Shown here in pieces: positions 34,153 through 41,988 of a DNA stretch of 64,000 nucleotides. Source of the DNA: JANMDN01 sp031376285 (lineage in GTDB: Bacteria > Actinomycetota > Thermoleophilia > Miltoncostaeales > Miltoncostaeaceae); contig JANMDN010000013.1 in the NCBI GenBank assembly GCA_031376285.1, positions 124,001 through 188,000 of the forward strand, in the 5' to 3' direction. The notes below the pieces were generated by a model that was given only the letters and a program-made list of their open reading frames with translations, was not told the DNA's origin and ran no database searches. Each line of letters begins with the position of its first letter. The stretch's first letter is position 1. Made by a program: the position numbers and the translations under genes.

Positions 34153-35442
34153 ATGAAACTCAACCGAACCACCGTCATCGCCGCAGTAGCGCTCGCAGCG
34201 GTTAGCGTCGCCGTCGTGGCGCAGCGAGGCGTCAGGTCGCAGGAGCGCTCCCTGCTCGAGCGACCGCAAGCGCCCTCGACCCTCGGCCGACTCACATCCG
34301 CCCAAGCACTCGTCGAGCAGAACCCGTCGAGTTCAAGCGCCCTCGGCGAACTTGCCGGCGCTGCGCTGACTCAGGTGCGTGAGACCGGCGACCCGAGCTG
34401 GTACCGCGTCGCGTCGCGGGCAGCGACTCGCGCGATCTCGATCGACCGAGAAAATGTCGACGCAATCGACACGCTCGGCGCGCTGGCCCTCGCCCGACAT
34501 CGCTTTACGAGCGCCCTCGAATGGTCGCGTCGGAGCACCGCGGTGGCGCCGTCGCGCTTCGCGCCGCGTTCGATCCGGGCGGACGCCCTGATCGAACTCG
34601 GTCGCTACCGAGAGGGATTCTCAGCCGTCGAGAGCCGCCTCGCGCTCCGGCCCGACCTCAGCTCCTACAGTCGAGCGTCGTACGCCCGCGAACTCGTGGG
34701 TGACCGGGAGGGCGCGATCCAGCTGATGGGTCTCGCCGCCGAATCGGGCCGTCCCGGCGGCGAGCCACGGGCATGGGCCCGGACCCAGCTCGGCTTGCTT
34801 CGATTCGGCTCTGGCGATCTGACCGGTGCCGAACGAGAGATGAACCTCGCCCTCAAAGAGCGCCCGAACGATGCCCGCGCCCTTGGCAGCCTCGCACGCG
34901 TCCGCGCTGGCCGCGGCGACCTCGATGGCGCCGCAACGCTCTACGCTCAAGCCATCGACCGCTTGCCACTTCCCGAATATCCCGCAGCCCTCGTTGAAAT
35001 CGCCGAGGCGAAGGGTGATCGCGACGGCGCCCGTGTCGCGCGTGCGACAGTGTCTGCGATGAGTCGACTCCAGACCGCCGCGGGCGTCCGCGGTGACCTC
35101 GACCTCGCGCTCATCCGCGCTGACGACGGGGTCCCGAACGCGAGCGATGTGCGACGAGCCCGAGTCGCATATCGCCAACGTCCCGGAATCATCGGCGACG
35201 ATATCCTTGGTTGGGTGCTCACCCGTTCAGGACGTTGCAGCGAGGGTCTGACGTACGCACGCCGGTCGATGCGTCTTGGAACTCGGGACGCAAGCATGCA
35301 TTTCCACTACGCAATGGCCGCCGCCTGTGCCGGTCGGCCCGCCGAGGCCCGCGCTCAGCTCCGCGCCGCGCTCCGGCTCAACCCCGCCTTCTCCGTGCGT
35401 TGGTCCCCGGTTGCCCGTCGTACCCTGGCAGGGCTTGCGTGA
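34153..35442 (+). CDS. Membrane-anchored TPR protein
   Basis: 429 residues. An N-terminal signal anchor (TTVIAAVALAAVSVAVVA, about 5-22) is followed by a series of tetratricopeptide-like repeats, for example residues near 95-130, 145-175, 225-260 and 265-300 (ALGSLARVRAGRGDLDGAATLYAQA). It probably scaffolds proteins outside the membrane. It sits between the DUF4331 and NicO genes; the stop overlaps the next GTG (GTGA). ATG 34153 is chosen over the upstream in-frame ATG 34096, which would read through the hairpin. Confidence 0.82.
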   Translation: MKLNRTTVIAAVALAAVSVAVVAQRGVRSQERSLLERPQAPSTLGRLTSAQALVEQNPSSSSALGELAGAALTQVRETGDPSWYRVASRAATRAISIDRENVDAIDTLGALALARHRFTSALEWSRRSTAVAPSRFAPRSIRADALIELGRYREGFSAVESRLALRPDLSSYSRASYARELVGDREGAIQLMGLAAESGRPGGEPRAWARTQLGLLRFGSGDLTGAEREMNLALKERPNDARALGSLARVRAGRGDLDGAATLYAQAIDRLPLPEYPAALVEIAEAKGDRDGARVARATVSAMSRLQTAAGVRGDLDLALIRADDGVPNASDVRRARVAYRQRPGIIGDDILGWVLTRSGRCSEGLTYARRSMRLGTRDASMHFHYAMAAACAGRPAEARAQLRAALRLNPAFSVRWSPVARRTLAGLA

Positions 35443-36914
35443 GACGACTCCTCCTGGCGGTCGCCGCGCTGCTCGTCCTCGCAAGCTCAGCGACCGCCCA
35501 TCCCCTCGGGAACTTCACGGTCAACCACGAGACAACCGTCGAGGCCTCAGGTCGCGCACTCGAGGTTCGCTACATCCTCGATATGGCCGAGATCCCGACC
35601 ATTCGTGAGCGCGAGCGGGTCACCGCGGACGGCGGAACGGACGCCTACGCCAAACGGCGCGCCGCCGAGATCACGAACGAGCTCGACCTCACCATTGACG
35701 GGCGTCGGCTGACGCTCGCGCCGACGGCGTCGTCGGCGGAGTTCCTGAGCGGCGCTGGCGGGCTCTCCGTGCTGCGACTTGAGGCCTCCTACTCCGTGGC
35801 CGGCGCTCCCGCGTCGGGCAGCCACGCGGTCGCGATTGGTGACCGCACCTACGATGGACGCCTCGGTTGGAAGGACGTCGTGGTGCGGGTCTCTGGTGAT
35901 GCTCGGATCGCTGACAGCTCCGCTCCAGACTCGAGCGTTTCGCAAGGGCTCCGGCGATATCCGGCTGGTCTGACGGCCAATCCCTCCGACGTTCGTGAGG
36001 CGACATTCACCTGGACGCCAGGGTCGGACGCCCCGACCACTTCCGCATCGACGGGGGCAAGCGGCGACGCGGCACCCGAGCGCGGCCGGCCACCCGGGGC
36101 GCTCGGGAGATTCTTCGACGGTGACCTCTCGCTTGGAGTCGCCCTGCTTGCCCTCCTCACGGCGCTTGGCTGGGGGGCCCTGCACGCGGTAAGTCCGGGC
36201 CATGGAAAGACGATGGTGGCCGCCTACCTCGTCGGTAGTCGGGGCACGCCACGACACGCGCTCATGCTCGGCGCCTTTGTCACCATCACGCACACGCTCG
36301 GGGTCTTCGCCCTCGGTGCGGTGGCACTGCTTCTCTCCGAGTACATCCTCCCGGAGACGCTCTACCCATGGCTCAACCTCGTGGCCGCCGCGATGGTCGT
36401 GTTGGTCGGCTTGACGCTCTTCAACGGACGTTGGAAGAGCTTTCGTCAGGCGCGGTCCAACGAGCGTGCACACGCGACCACTCACGAGCATGGCCACGAT
36501 CATGACCACGCTCACCCGCACGACCACCCTCACCCCCACGACCACGACCATCATCATCACGATGGCCCAGGAGGCCACACCCACGGGCCGCCGAATGAAC
36601 TGTCTCCACGGCGACTCTTCGCTGCCGCGGCGGCGGTCGGCATTGTTCCCTGCCCAGCAGCGCTCGTGATGATGCTCGGCGCGATCTCGGTACACCGAAT
36701 TGGCTTAGGGATCGCACTCGTCCTCACCTTCTCGCTCGGCCTTGCCGGCGTTCTCTCGATCCTCGGCCTGATCATCGTCTCGGGGCGCAACCTTTTCGCC
36801 CGCCTTCCGATGATCAAGCGGCCAAGTTTCCTGGCGCTTCCCGTCGCGTCGGCCCTCGTGATCGTTGCGGTCGGCGGCCTGCTCGTCGCCAGGGCAATTC
36901 CGCCGCTGCGCTGA
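35439..36914 (+). CDS. NicO/RcnA-like nickel/cobalt transporter with extracytoplasmic N-terminal domain
   Basis: 491 residues. A signal peptide is followed by HPLGNFTVNHETTVE and a strand-rich domain of about 200 residues. Six helices start near residue 225, with GALHAVSPGHGKTMVAAYLVG and GAFVTITHTLGVF, the two His-containing NicO motifs. A long His/Asp loop (HEHGHDHDHAHPHDHPHPHD and more) near 345-380 is a likely metal buffer. VGIVPCPAALVMMLGA is also typical. GTG 35439 overlaps the TPR stop. Confidence 0.87.
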   Translation: MRRLLLAVAALLVLASSATAHPLGNFTVNHETTVEASGRALEVRYILDMAEIPTIRERERVTADGGTDAYAKRRAAEITNELDLTIDGRRLTLAPTASSAEFLSGAGGLSVLRLEASYSVAGAPASGSHAVAIGDRTYDGRLGWKDVVVRVSGDARIADSSAPDSSVSQGLRRYPAGLTANPSDVREATFTWTPGSDAPTTSASTGASGDAAPERGRPPGALGRFFDGDLSLGVALLALLTALGWGALHAVSPGHGKTMVAAYLVGSRGTPRHALMLGAFVTITHTLGVFALGAVALLLSEYILPETLYPWLNLVAAAMVVLVGLTLFNGRWKSFRQARSNERAHATTHEHGHDHDHAHPHDHPHPHDHDHHHHDGPGGHTHGPPNELSPRRLFAAAAAVGIVPCPAALVMMLGAISVHRIGLGIALVLTFSLGLAGVLSILGLIIVSGRNLFARLPMIKRPSFLALPVASALVIVAVGGLLVARAIPPLR

Positions 36915-36937
36915 CCCCCGACGGGTCCGCTCGGGGG
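36915..36937 (+). terminator. Hairpin after the NicO gene
   Basis: CCCCCGA and TCGGGGG form 7-bp arms around a 9-base loop, beginning directly after the stop codon. No T-run. It is a plausible end for the DUF4331 operon. Confidence 0.5.
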
Positions 36938-37085
36938 CGACCGCCACGCGGAGGGTCGCGAACGCGCGCATACGTTTGACGCGCCGAAGACGTTCCTCTT
37001 AGGGGCCGATGACGCGGGGGGCCTACGCTCGGTGTGGGTGCTCAACCGGCGCCCGACCCACTTGCCTCCCCTCCCGGAGATCGAG

Positions 37086-37730
37086 ATGACGACCGACGCT
37101 CAGCCGCTTCGCCTGCCGCCGTTTCGCACCGACAAGAACCGACGTCCGAGCCACATCCGCCTGCGAGAAATCCTCGCGCATCCGCTCGTGCTCCTCATCG
37201 TCGGAGCCTGGCTCTCGGGGCTCCTCATCCCGCGACTCACCCAAGGCTGGCAGGACCGGGAGAAGGCCCTCGAGATTCGGACGCAGCTTGTGAGCGCGAT
37301 GAGCGAGGACGCGACCCACATGATGACAAGCATTCAGGAGGTTCGGCGCCACCCACGCACCACGATTGATCGTGACGCCTTCAGCCGTGAGTTCACCCAG
37401 TGGAGCGCCGACAGCGCCGTAATCGGCGCCAAGATCCAGGCGTACTTCCCACGTACGACCCTGCCGGCAGATTGGGGCAACCTGTCCGGCGCGATCGGCG
37501 AGTTCTACGCGATCCAGATGGGGCAGATCGACGGGGCAAGACAATCGGAGCGGCGCGACCACGAGCGCAAGATCGCCCGCCGCCTGAGCGCGGTCCTCGG
37601 TCCGGCGGCGGCCGCCGAATGGAAGAAGGCCGATCCGGGTCGATGGTGGAGCATCCGCGACACGATCCTGGTCGCCCGCGCGGAACTCGTTCGCCGGGTC
37701 CTCGCGAATGAGTCCGTGGCGCTTCGCTGA
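37086..37730 (+). CDS. Single-pass membrane protein, unknown function
   Basis: 214 residues. A charged N-terminus is followed by one membrane helix (HPLVLLIVGAWLSGLLIP, about 34-51) and a helical, charged outer domain. Start ATG 37086, with GGAG 6 bases upstream. TTGACG at 36976 with TAGGGG 18 bases on could be its promoter. No family recognised. Confidence 0.7.
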   Translation: MTTDAQPLRLPPFRTDKNRRPSHIRLREILAHPLVLLIVGAWLSGLLIPRLTQGWQDREKALEIRTQLVSAMSEDATHMMTSIQEVRRHPRTTIDRDAFSREFTQWSADSAVIGAKIQAYFPRTTLPADWGNLSGAIGEFYAIQMGQIDGARQSERRDHERKIARRLSAVLGPAAAAEWKKADPGRWWSIRDTILVARAELVRRVLANESVALR

Positions 37731-37813
37731 GAGCCAAGACCATCCCATGAGCAGGGAAAACGTCCCCGACGGTCACGATCCGAGACCCGCGGCCCCGACT
37801 GCTCGACTGGCAC

Positions 37814-38581
37814 TCAGGCCGCTGGGGGAGGGTCCGTGAGCCTGCCTGCCGCGATCACACGCTGCAGGAACTCACGCGTGGAGGGCTCCCGCGGGGCGCT
37901 GAACATTTGATCTGGGTGGCCCTGCTCGACAACTCGGCCGCCCTCGAGGAAGCAGACCCGCGACGCGACCTCGCGGGCGAAGCTCATCTCGTGGGTCGCA
38001 ATGAGCATTGTCATGCCGCGACCAGCGAGCTCGCGGATCGTGTCGAGCACCTCTCCGACGAGGACGGGATCGAGCGCGCTCGTGATCTCGTCAAGGAGCA
38101 GGATCTCGGGATCCATCGCGAGGGCACGGAGGATCGCGACGCGTTGTTGTTGACCACCAGAGAGGCGGTCGGGGTAGTCGTCGCGTTTGTCGGCGAGACC
38201 GAAGCGCTCCAGCAGCTCCGTCGCACGAGCGGTTGCGTCGTTGCGAGAGACGCCGAGTGCCCGCACCGGTCCGAGCGTAAGGTTTCGCAGCACCGTCATA
38301 TGGGGGAAGAGGTTGAAGCCTTGGAAGACAATCCCCATGCGGCGGCGAATCGCGTTGACGTCGACCCGCGAAGCGGTGATCTCCTGACCACCGAAGGTGA
38401 TCCGTCCCGCGTCGATGCGCTCGAGGAGGTTGATGCAGCGCAGGAGCGTCGACTTCCCCGATCCCGATGCGCCGATCATGCAGACGACCTCGCTCGGCGC
38501 GACCGAGAAGTCAATTCCGTGCAGCACCTCGGTCCTGCCAAACGTCTTGCTGACCCCCTCCACACGCAGCTCGGCGCTCAC
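37814..38581 (-). CDS. Polar amino acid ABC transporter ATP-binding protein
   Basis: 255 residues, of the GlnQ/HisP type. Walker A GASGSGKSTLLRC, Q-loop VFQGFNLFPHMT, signature LSGGQQQRVAILRAL, Walker B ILLLDEITSALDP and switch ATHEMSFAREVA are present. It has Ile-Thr-Ser in place of the usual P-T in the D-loop region. The GTG start overlaps the permease stop (GTGA). With the permease and the binding protein just upstream it forms a complete uptake system. Confidence 0.92.
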   Translation of the reverse strand: MSAELRVEGVSKTFGRTEVLHGIDFSVAPSEVVCMIGASGSGKSTLLRCINLLERIDAGRITFGGQEITASRVDVNAIRRRMGIVFQGFNLFPHMTVLRNLTLGPVRALGVSRNDATARATELLERFGLADKRDDYPDRLSGGQQQRVAILRALAMDPEILLLDEITSALDPVLVGEVLDTIRELAGRGMTMLIATHEMSFAREVASRVCFLEGGRVVEQGHPDQMFSAPREPSTREFLQRVIAAGRLTDPPPAA

Positions 38582-39417
38582 GTTGCGACTCCGGACGCTT
38601 CACGCCGACGGCGGTCGCGGAGGATGAGCCAGTCGGTGAAGCGAGTGAGCGGGATGGTGATCGCAAGGAAGAGGATCGCCGTTGCCACAAACGGCGTGAA
38701 GTTGAAGATCGCTGAGCTCTCGATCTGGGACTGGCGAAGCACTTCGACGACACCGATCGTCGCAACGAGGGCGCTGTCCTTCTGCAATCCGATGAAGTCG
38801 TTGAGGAGCGGTGGGAGCACGCGCCGCACGGCCTGCGGGAGCACGACGTGGCGAAGTGACTGCATGCGGCTGAGGCCGAGCGACCGGGCGGCGGCGTCTT
38901 GACTCGGGTGGACCGATTCGATTCCTGCCCGGTAGACCTCTGAGACGTAGGCGGTGTAGATGAGGCTGAGCGACACCACACCCCAGAAGAACGGGGAGTC
39001 CGGGACACCCGAGATCTCAAGTGCCGGCGCGCCGAAACCGAGCAGGTAGATCAGGAGGATCGCCGGGACTGCCCGAAAGAAATCGGTGTACATGGTGGCG
39101 AGGATCCGAAGCGGCAGGAAGACGGGCCCCTGCAAGCTCCTCATCACGGCGATGACAAGCGCGGCCACCAAGACGATCGCCTCGGCGATCAGGAAGATCT
39201 TCACGTTCGTCCGGAATGCCTGTGCGATCTCGGGAAACGAGTCCCGAAGCACGTCCCAGTCGAAGAAGGTCCGCTTGACCTCGGCCCAGCCGGGTGAGCG
39301 CACCACGAGGAGCGCCGCAAACCCGAAGAAGATCAGCGTCGAGGCGACCGCCACCGACAACGACTTGGCGCCCTCGTATCGACCCCCGAGGATGCGTGAG
39401 CGGCGGTCACCGTTCAC
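38578..39417 (-). CDS. Polar amino acid ABC transporter permease
   Basis: 279 residues with an extra N-terminal helix and about five core helices. The EAA loop DAAARSLGLSRMQSLRHVVLP and YTDFFRAVPAILLIYLLGF are characteristic of HisM/GlnP-type permeases. GTG 39417 lies 7 bases from the end of the binding-protein gene, and its stop overlaps the ATPase start. Confidence 0.92.
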   Translation of the reverse strand: MNGDRRSRILGGRYEGAKSLSVAVASTLIFFGFAALLVVRSPGWAEVKRTFFDWDVLRDSFPEIAQAFRTNVKIFLIAEAIVLVAALVIAVMRSLQGPVFLPLRILATMYTDFFRAVPAILLIYLLGFGAPALEISGVPDSPFFWGVVSLSLIYTAYVSEVYRAGIESVHPSQDAAARSLGLSRMQSLRHVVLPQAVRRVLPPLLNDFIGLQKDSALVATIGVVEVLRQSQIESSAIFNFTPFVATAILFLAITIPLTRFTDWLILRDRRRREASGVAT

Positions 39418-39424
39418 GCCCGGT

Positions 39425-40258
39425 TTACTTCAGGAAGGGTGCCGTGGCGCCCGCCAACCACTTCTGCTCCAGGCGCTTGAGGGTTCCGTTGCGGCGCAGG
39501 CGCGTCAGGGCGGCGTTCACCGGGCCAGTCAGCGAGCTGCCCTTTCCGAGGACGACGCCGAAGCGCTCGGGTGTTCCCTGGGCTGGGAACTGGCCGACGA
39601 TCTTCGAGCCTTCGACCTGGGCCGCTGTGACGAAGTAGGCGGTCGGAAGGTCGACGACGAGACCATCGATGGTGCCGTTGTCCAAGGCCTTGACCGCGTC
39701 CTCATTACGGTCGAAGACGGCTGGTTTCTGATCGGGCTTGATCCGGGACGTGATCGCCTCGTAGCTCGTCGTGCCGATCGAGGCACCGAACTTGAACGAC
39801 GTCAGGCCCGCGAGCGTCGTCACCTTCGAGATCGGCTTGCCCTTAAGTCCCACGATCGCCTGGTTGACGTTGTAGTACGAGACGCTGAAGTCGACGTTCT
39901 TCGCGCGGGCAGGGCTGTAGGAGACCTGGTTGACGAAGAGATCGAACGGCTTCCTGCCCGGGGCGAACGAGCGCGTGAACGGCACGACGGTCCACTTCAC
40001 GTTGGCTGGCTTGTAGCCGAGTTCCTTCGCGACCGCATACGCGACGGCGGACTCGTAGCCCTTGCCGGTGGCGGGGTCGTTGATCTTCCAGGGCTTGTTC
40101 TTCTCGCCACCACCGAACCACGGTGGGAACGCCGGGTTGTCGGTACCGATCAGGAGTGTTCCGGGCGTCTTCGTGTCGAGGTTCGGCGCGGCCGTTGCAA
40201 TCGCAACGGCGCCAAGGGTGACCGACGCGGTGACGGCGGTGAGGACGATCTTGCGCAT
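39425..40258 (-). CDS. Polar amino acid ABC transporter solute-binding protein
   Basis: 277 residues with a cleavable signal peptide (MRKIVLTAVTASVTLGAVAIA). The type 3 solute-binding fold shows GTLLIGTDNPAFPPW, GKGYESAVAYAVAKELGY, FDLFVNQVSYSPARAKNVDFS and the end LEQKWLAG. ATG 40258 follows GAGGAGG. First gene of a three-gene uptake operon. The amino acid is not identifiable. Confidence 0.9.
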   Translation of the reverse strand: MRKIVLTAVTASVTLGAVAIATAAPNLDTKTPGTLLIGTDNPAFPPWFGGGEKNKPWKINDPATGKGYESAVAYAVAKELGYKPANVKWTVVPFTRSFAPGRKPFDLFVNQVSYSPARAKNVDFSVSYYNVNQAIVGLKGKPISKVTTLAGLTSFKFGASIGTTSYEAITSRIKPDQKPAVFDRNEDAVKALDNGTIDGLVVDLPTAYFVTAAQVEGSKIVGQFPAQGTPERFGVVLGKGSSLTGPVNAALTRLRRNGTLKRLEQKWLAGATAPFLK

Positions 40259-40359
40259 CAGGGCCTCCTCAGACGACAAGCGGAACGACGGCGACCCTAC
40301 CAGCTGAAAACGCACGAGCGCCGAGTCGCCGAGCGCCTCCGGCACGTCATGCCCAGAGG

Positions 40360-40788
40360 TCAGAGCGACCCGCGGGGAGCGAGCCAGATGCTCTCGAACG
40401 TCAGGCTGGTGCGGGCCGCGATGATGTCGTAGTCGGCGTCGTAGTGGAGGACGCCGAGTCCGTGGCGGGCTGCGATCGCCCCGATGATGATGTCAACAGG
40501 CGGGATCCTGTGGTGCCCCGTCCTGGCGAGCTGTGCCTGGGCATCGAGCGCAAGCTGCTCGGTCTCTGTGTCGATCGCGGCGAGTGGCAGCGCCCCGAAC
40601 TCTGTCAACAGGCTCTGATGGTCGGCGCCTGAGCGTGCCGAGTAGCCCGCTTCCAGGAGGAACGGGAGACACGTGTAAACACGCCCGGCCCGGAAGGCTT
40701 CGGCGACGTCGATCAGTCGCTCTTGGGAGACCGATCGTGAGCGGAAGTGGCTCCACGCCGAGTTGTCGATCAGCAGCTCACTGGTCAC
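40360..40788 (-). CDS. vapC: PIN-domain toxin (VapC family)
   Basis: 142 residues. The four acidic residues of the PIN ribonuclease site are visible in ELLIDNSAW, FLLEAGY, PVDIIIGAIA and LHYDADYD. VapC toxins cleave tRNA or rRNA. GTG 40788 overlaps the antitoxin stop (GTGA) and gives the family's usual N-terminus; an in-frame ATG at 40800 is an alternative. The partner gene is directly upstream. Confidence 0.87.
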   Translation of the reverse strand: MTSELLIDNSAWSHFRSRSVSQERLIDVAEAFRAGRVYTCLPFLLEAGYSARSGADHQSLLTEFGALPLAAIDTETEQLALDAQAQLARTGHHRIPPVDIIIGAIAARHGLGVLHYDADYDIIAARTSLTFESIWLAPRGSL

Positions 40789-41054
40789 GACCGCGCCCAT
40801 CCGGTGCGCCGTACCTCCTCTGCGGCATCCAGATCGATCGGGATATCCCGGCGGAGGATGCGCTCGGCAAGCGCATCTCGGAGCGCCGTGACCTCAGCAC
40901 CTTCGGTTCGAAGGGAAGCGACTTTGGCCCGCGCACCGATCACCACGAGTTCAGCGAGATCGATGCGGGCGCCGACAAGTACCCGAAGCTGAGCAAGCGC
41001 TTCCTCGACGGGCGGTGTCTCGGTAATCGTGTGGCGTCGTCGGGTCGTCGGCAT
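40785..41054 (-). CDS. vapB: VapB-like antitoxin
   Basis: 89 residues: a basic N-terminus (MPTTRRRHTITETPPVEEAL), a helical dimerisation and DNA-binding part, and an acidic C-terminal end (AERILRRDIPIDLDAAEEVR) suited to block the toxin. It matches the antitoxins that carry an ETPPVxxAL segment ahead of PIN toxins. The ATG at 41054 is chosen because the upstream extension has no homology. Confidence 0.78.
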   Translation of the reverse strand: MPTTRRRHTITETPPVEEALAQLRVLVGARIDLAELVVIGARAKVASLRTEGAEVTALRDALAERILRRDIPIDLDAAEEVRRTGWARS

Positions 41055-41113
41055 TCGCTCAGTGTAGCACCGGTGATGCACTGGCTCCTCCAGGCCGCTC
41101 CGCTGCCTGGTCG

Positions 41114-41839
41114 TCAGCCGGCTTCGCGGTAACGGCCGCATGTCGCGTTCGCGCGGATGCGCAGGATGTCGGTGAGGAATCGGGGAAGATGGCGGCGAAG
41201 CGAGTAGGTGGAGGCGTCTCGGAACGTCACCGAAACGGGGAGCGCGACGATCCGCGCGCGTTGGCGTCGGGCGAGGAAGAGCGCCTCGATGTCGAACGCG
41301 AACGATCGGATCAGCGTCGCCCGGAAGACCCTCTCAGCGAGGTCGGCCCGAAAGCCCTTGAAGCCGCACTGCGTGTCGGAGATCACTGGAAGCACGAAGA
41401 GTCGACGGGTGATCTGGACGAGCGCCCCTGCGATGACGCGGGCCACGCTTTTCTCCTCAGCCGCGTATTCGGTGAGACTGCGCGTCCCGACGACGAGGTC
41501 AGCCCGAGACCTGAGCAGCTCGAGCGCGGGGAGCACGTGCTCCGGGGCGATGTTGAGGTCGGCGTCGACGTAGAAGCGGTAGGCGCCCCGGGCGGCGAGC
41601 ATTCCCTCCCGGACGGCCCCACCCTTGCCCTGGTTCTGGACGAGTCGATTGAGGCGAATCCGCGGGTCGGCAGCGGCTCGGCGCTCGACGAGGGCAGCGG
41701 TCCCGTCGCGGCTTCCGTCGTCGGAGACGATGATCTCGGCATCCATCGGGTTCGCGTCGAGGAACGCGCACCAACCGTCGAGTGTCGCCCCGAGACGGGC
41801 CTCCTCGTTGTAGGCCGGGATCACGATCGAGAGTTCCAC
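41114..41839 (-). CDS. Family 2 glycosyltransferase, dolichyl-phosphate sugar synthase-like
   Basis: 241 residues. GT-A fold: LSIVIPAYNEEARLG, VSDDGSRDGT, the metal-binding DADLNI, and SDTQCGFKGFR, which is typical of DPM1/ALG5-type enzymes that transfer a sugar to a polyprenyl phosphate. No membrane anchor follows. GTG 41839 is the standard family start; no strong ribosome site was seen. It is divergent from dnaE. Confidence 0.85.
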   Translation of the reverse strand: MELSIVIPAYNEEARLGATLDGWCAFLDANPMDAEIIVSDDGSRDGTAALVERRAAADPRIRLNRLVQNQGKGGAVREGMLAARGAYRFYVDADLNIAPEHVLPALELLRSRADLVVGTRSLTEYAAEEKSVARVIAGALVQITRRLFVLPVISDTQCGFKGFRADLAERVFRATLIRSFAFDIEALFLARRQRARIVALPVSVTFRDASTYSLRRHLPRFLTDILRIRANATCGRYREAG

Positions 41840-41950
41840 GAGGCTCGCAAGGGTATCTCGGTAAAACCACGGCCGCCTCCGGCGAGGGTCCGACGCCGAA
41901 GAACCCCGCATCTCGCGCATTGGCCACCTTGCGCACACCACATGTAGCGC

Positions 41951-41979
41951 TTCACGTTCGCCGGGCTGACGGGTAACGT
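41951..41979 (+). promoter_or_regulatory. Putative dnaE promoter
   Basis: TTCACG at 41951-41956 and TAACGT at 41974-41979 with a 17-base spacer. The -10 ends 9 bases before the ATG, so the message would have almost no leader. Confidence 0.45.
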
Positions 41980-41988
41980 CCGGGTCCG

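Noticed and set aside
36460..36590. Simple repeat of CAC/GAC triplets
   Set aside because: It is the coding sequence of the His/Asp loop of the NicO transporter, not an independent repeat.
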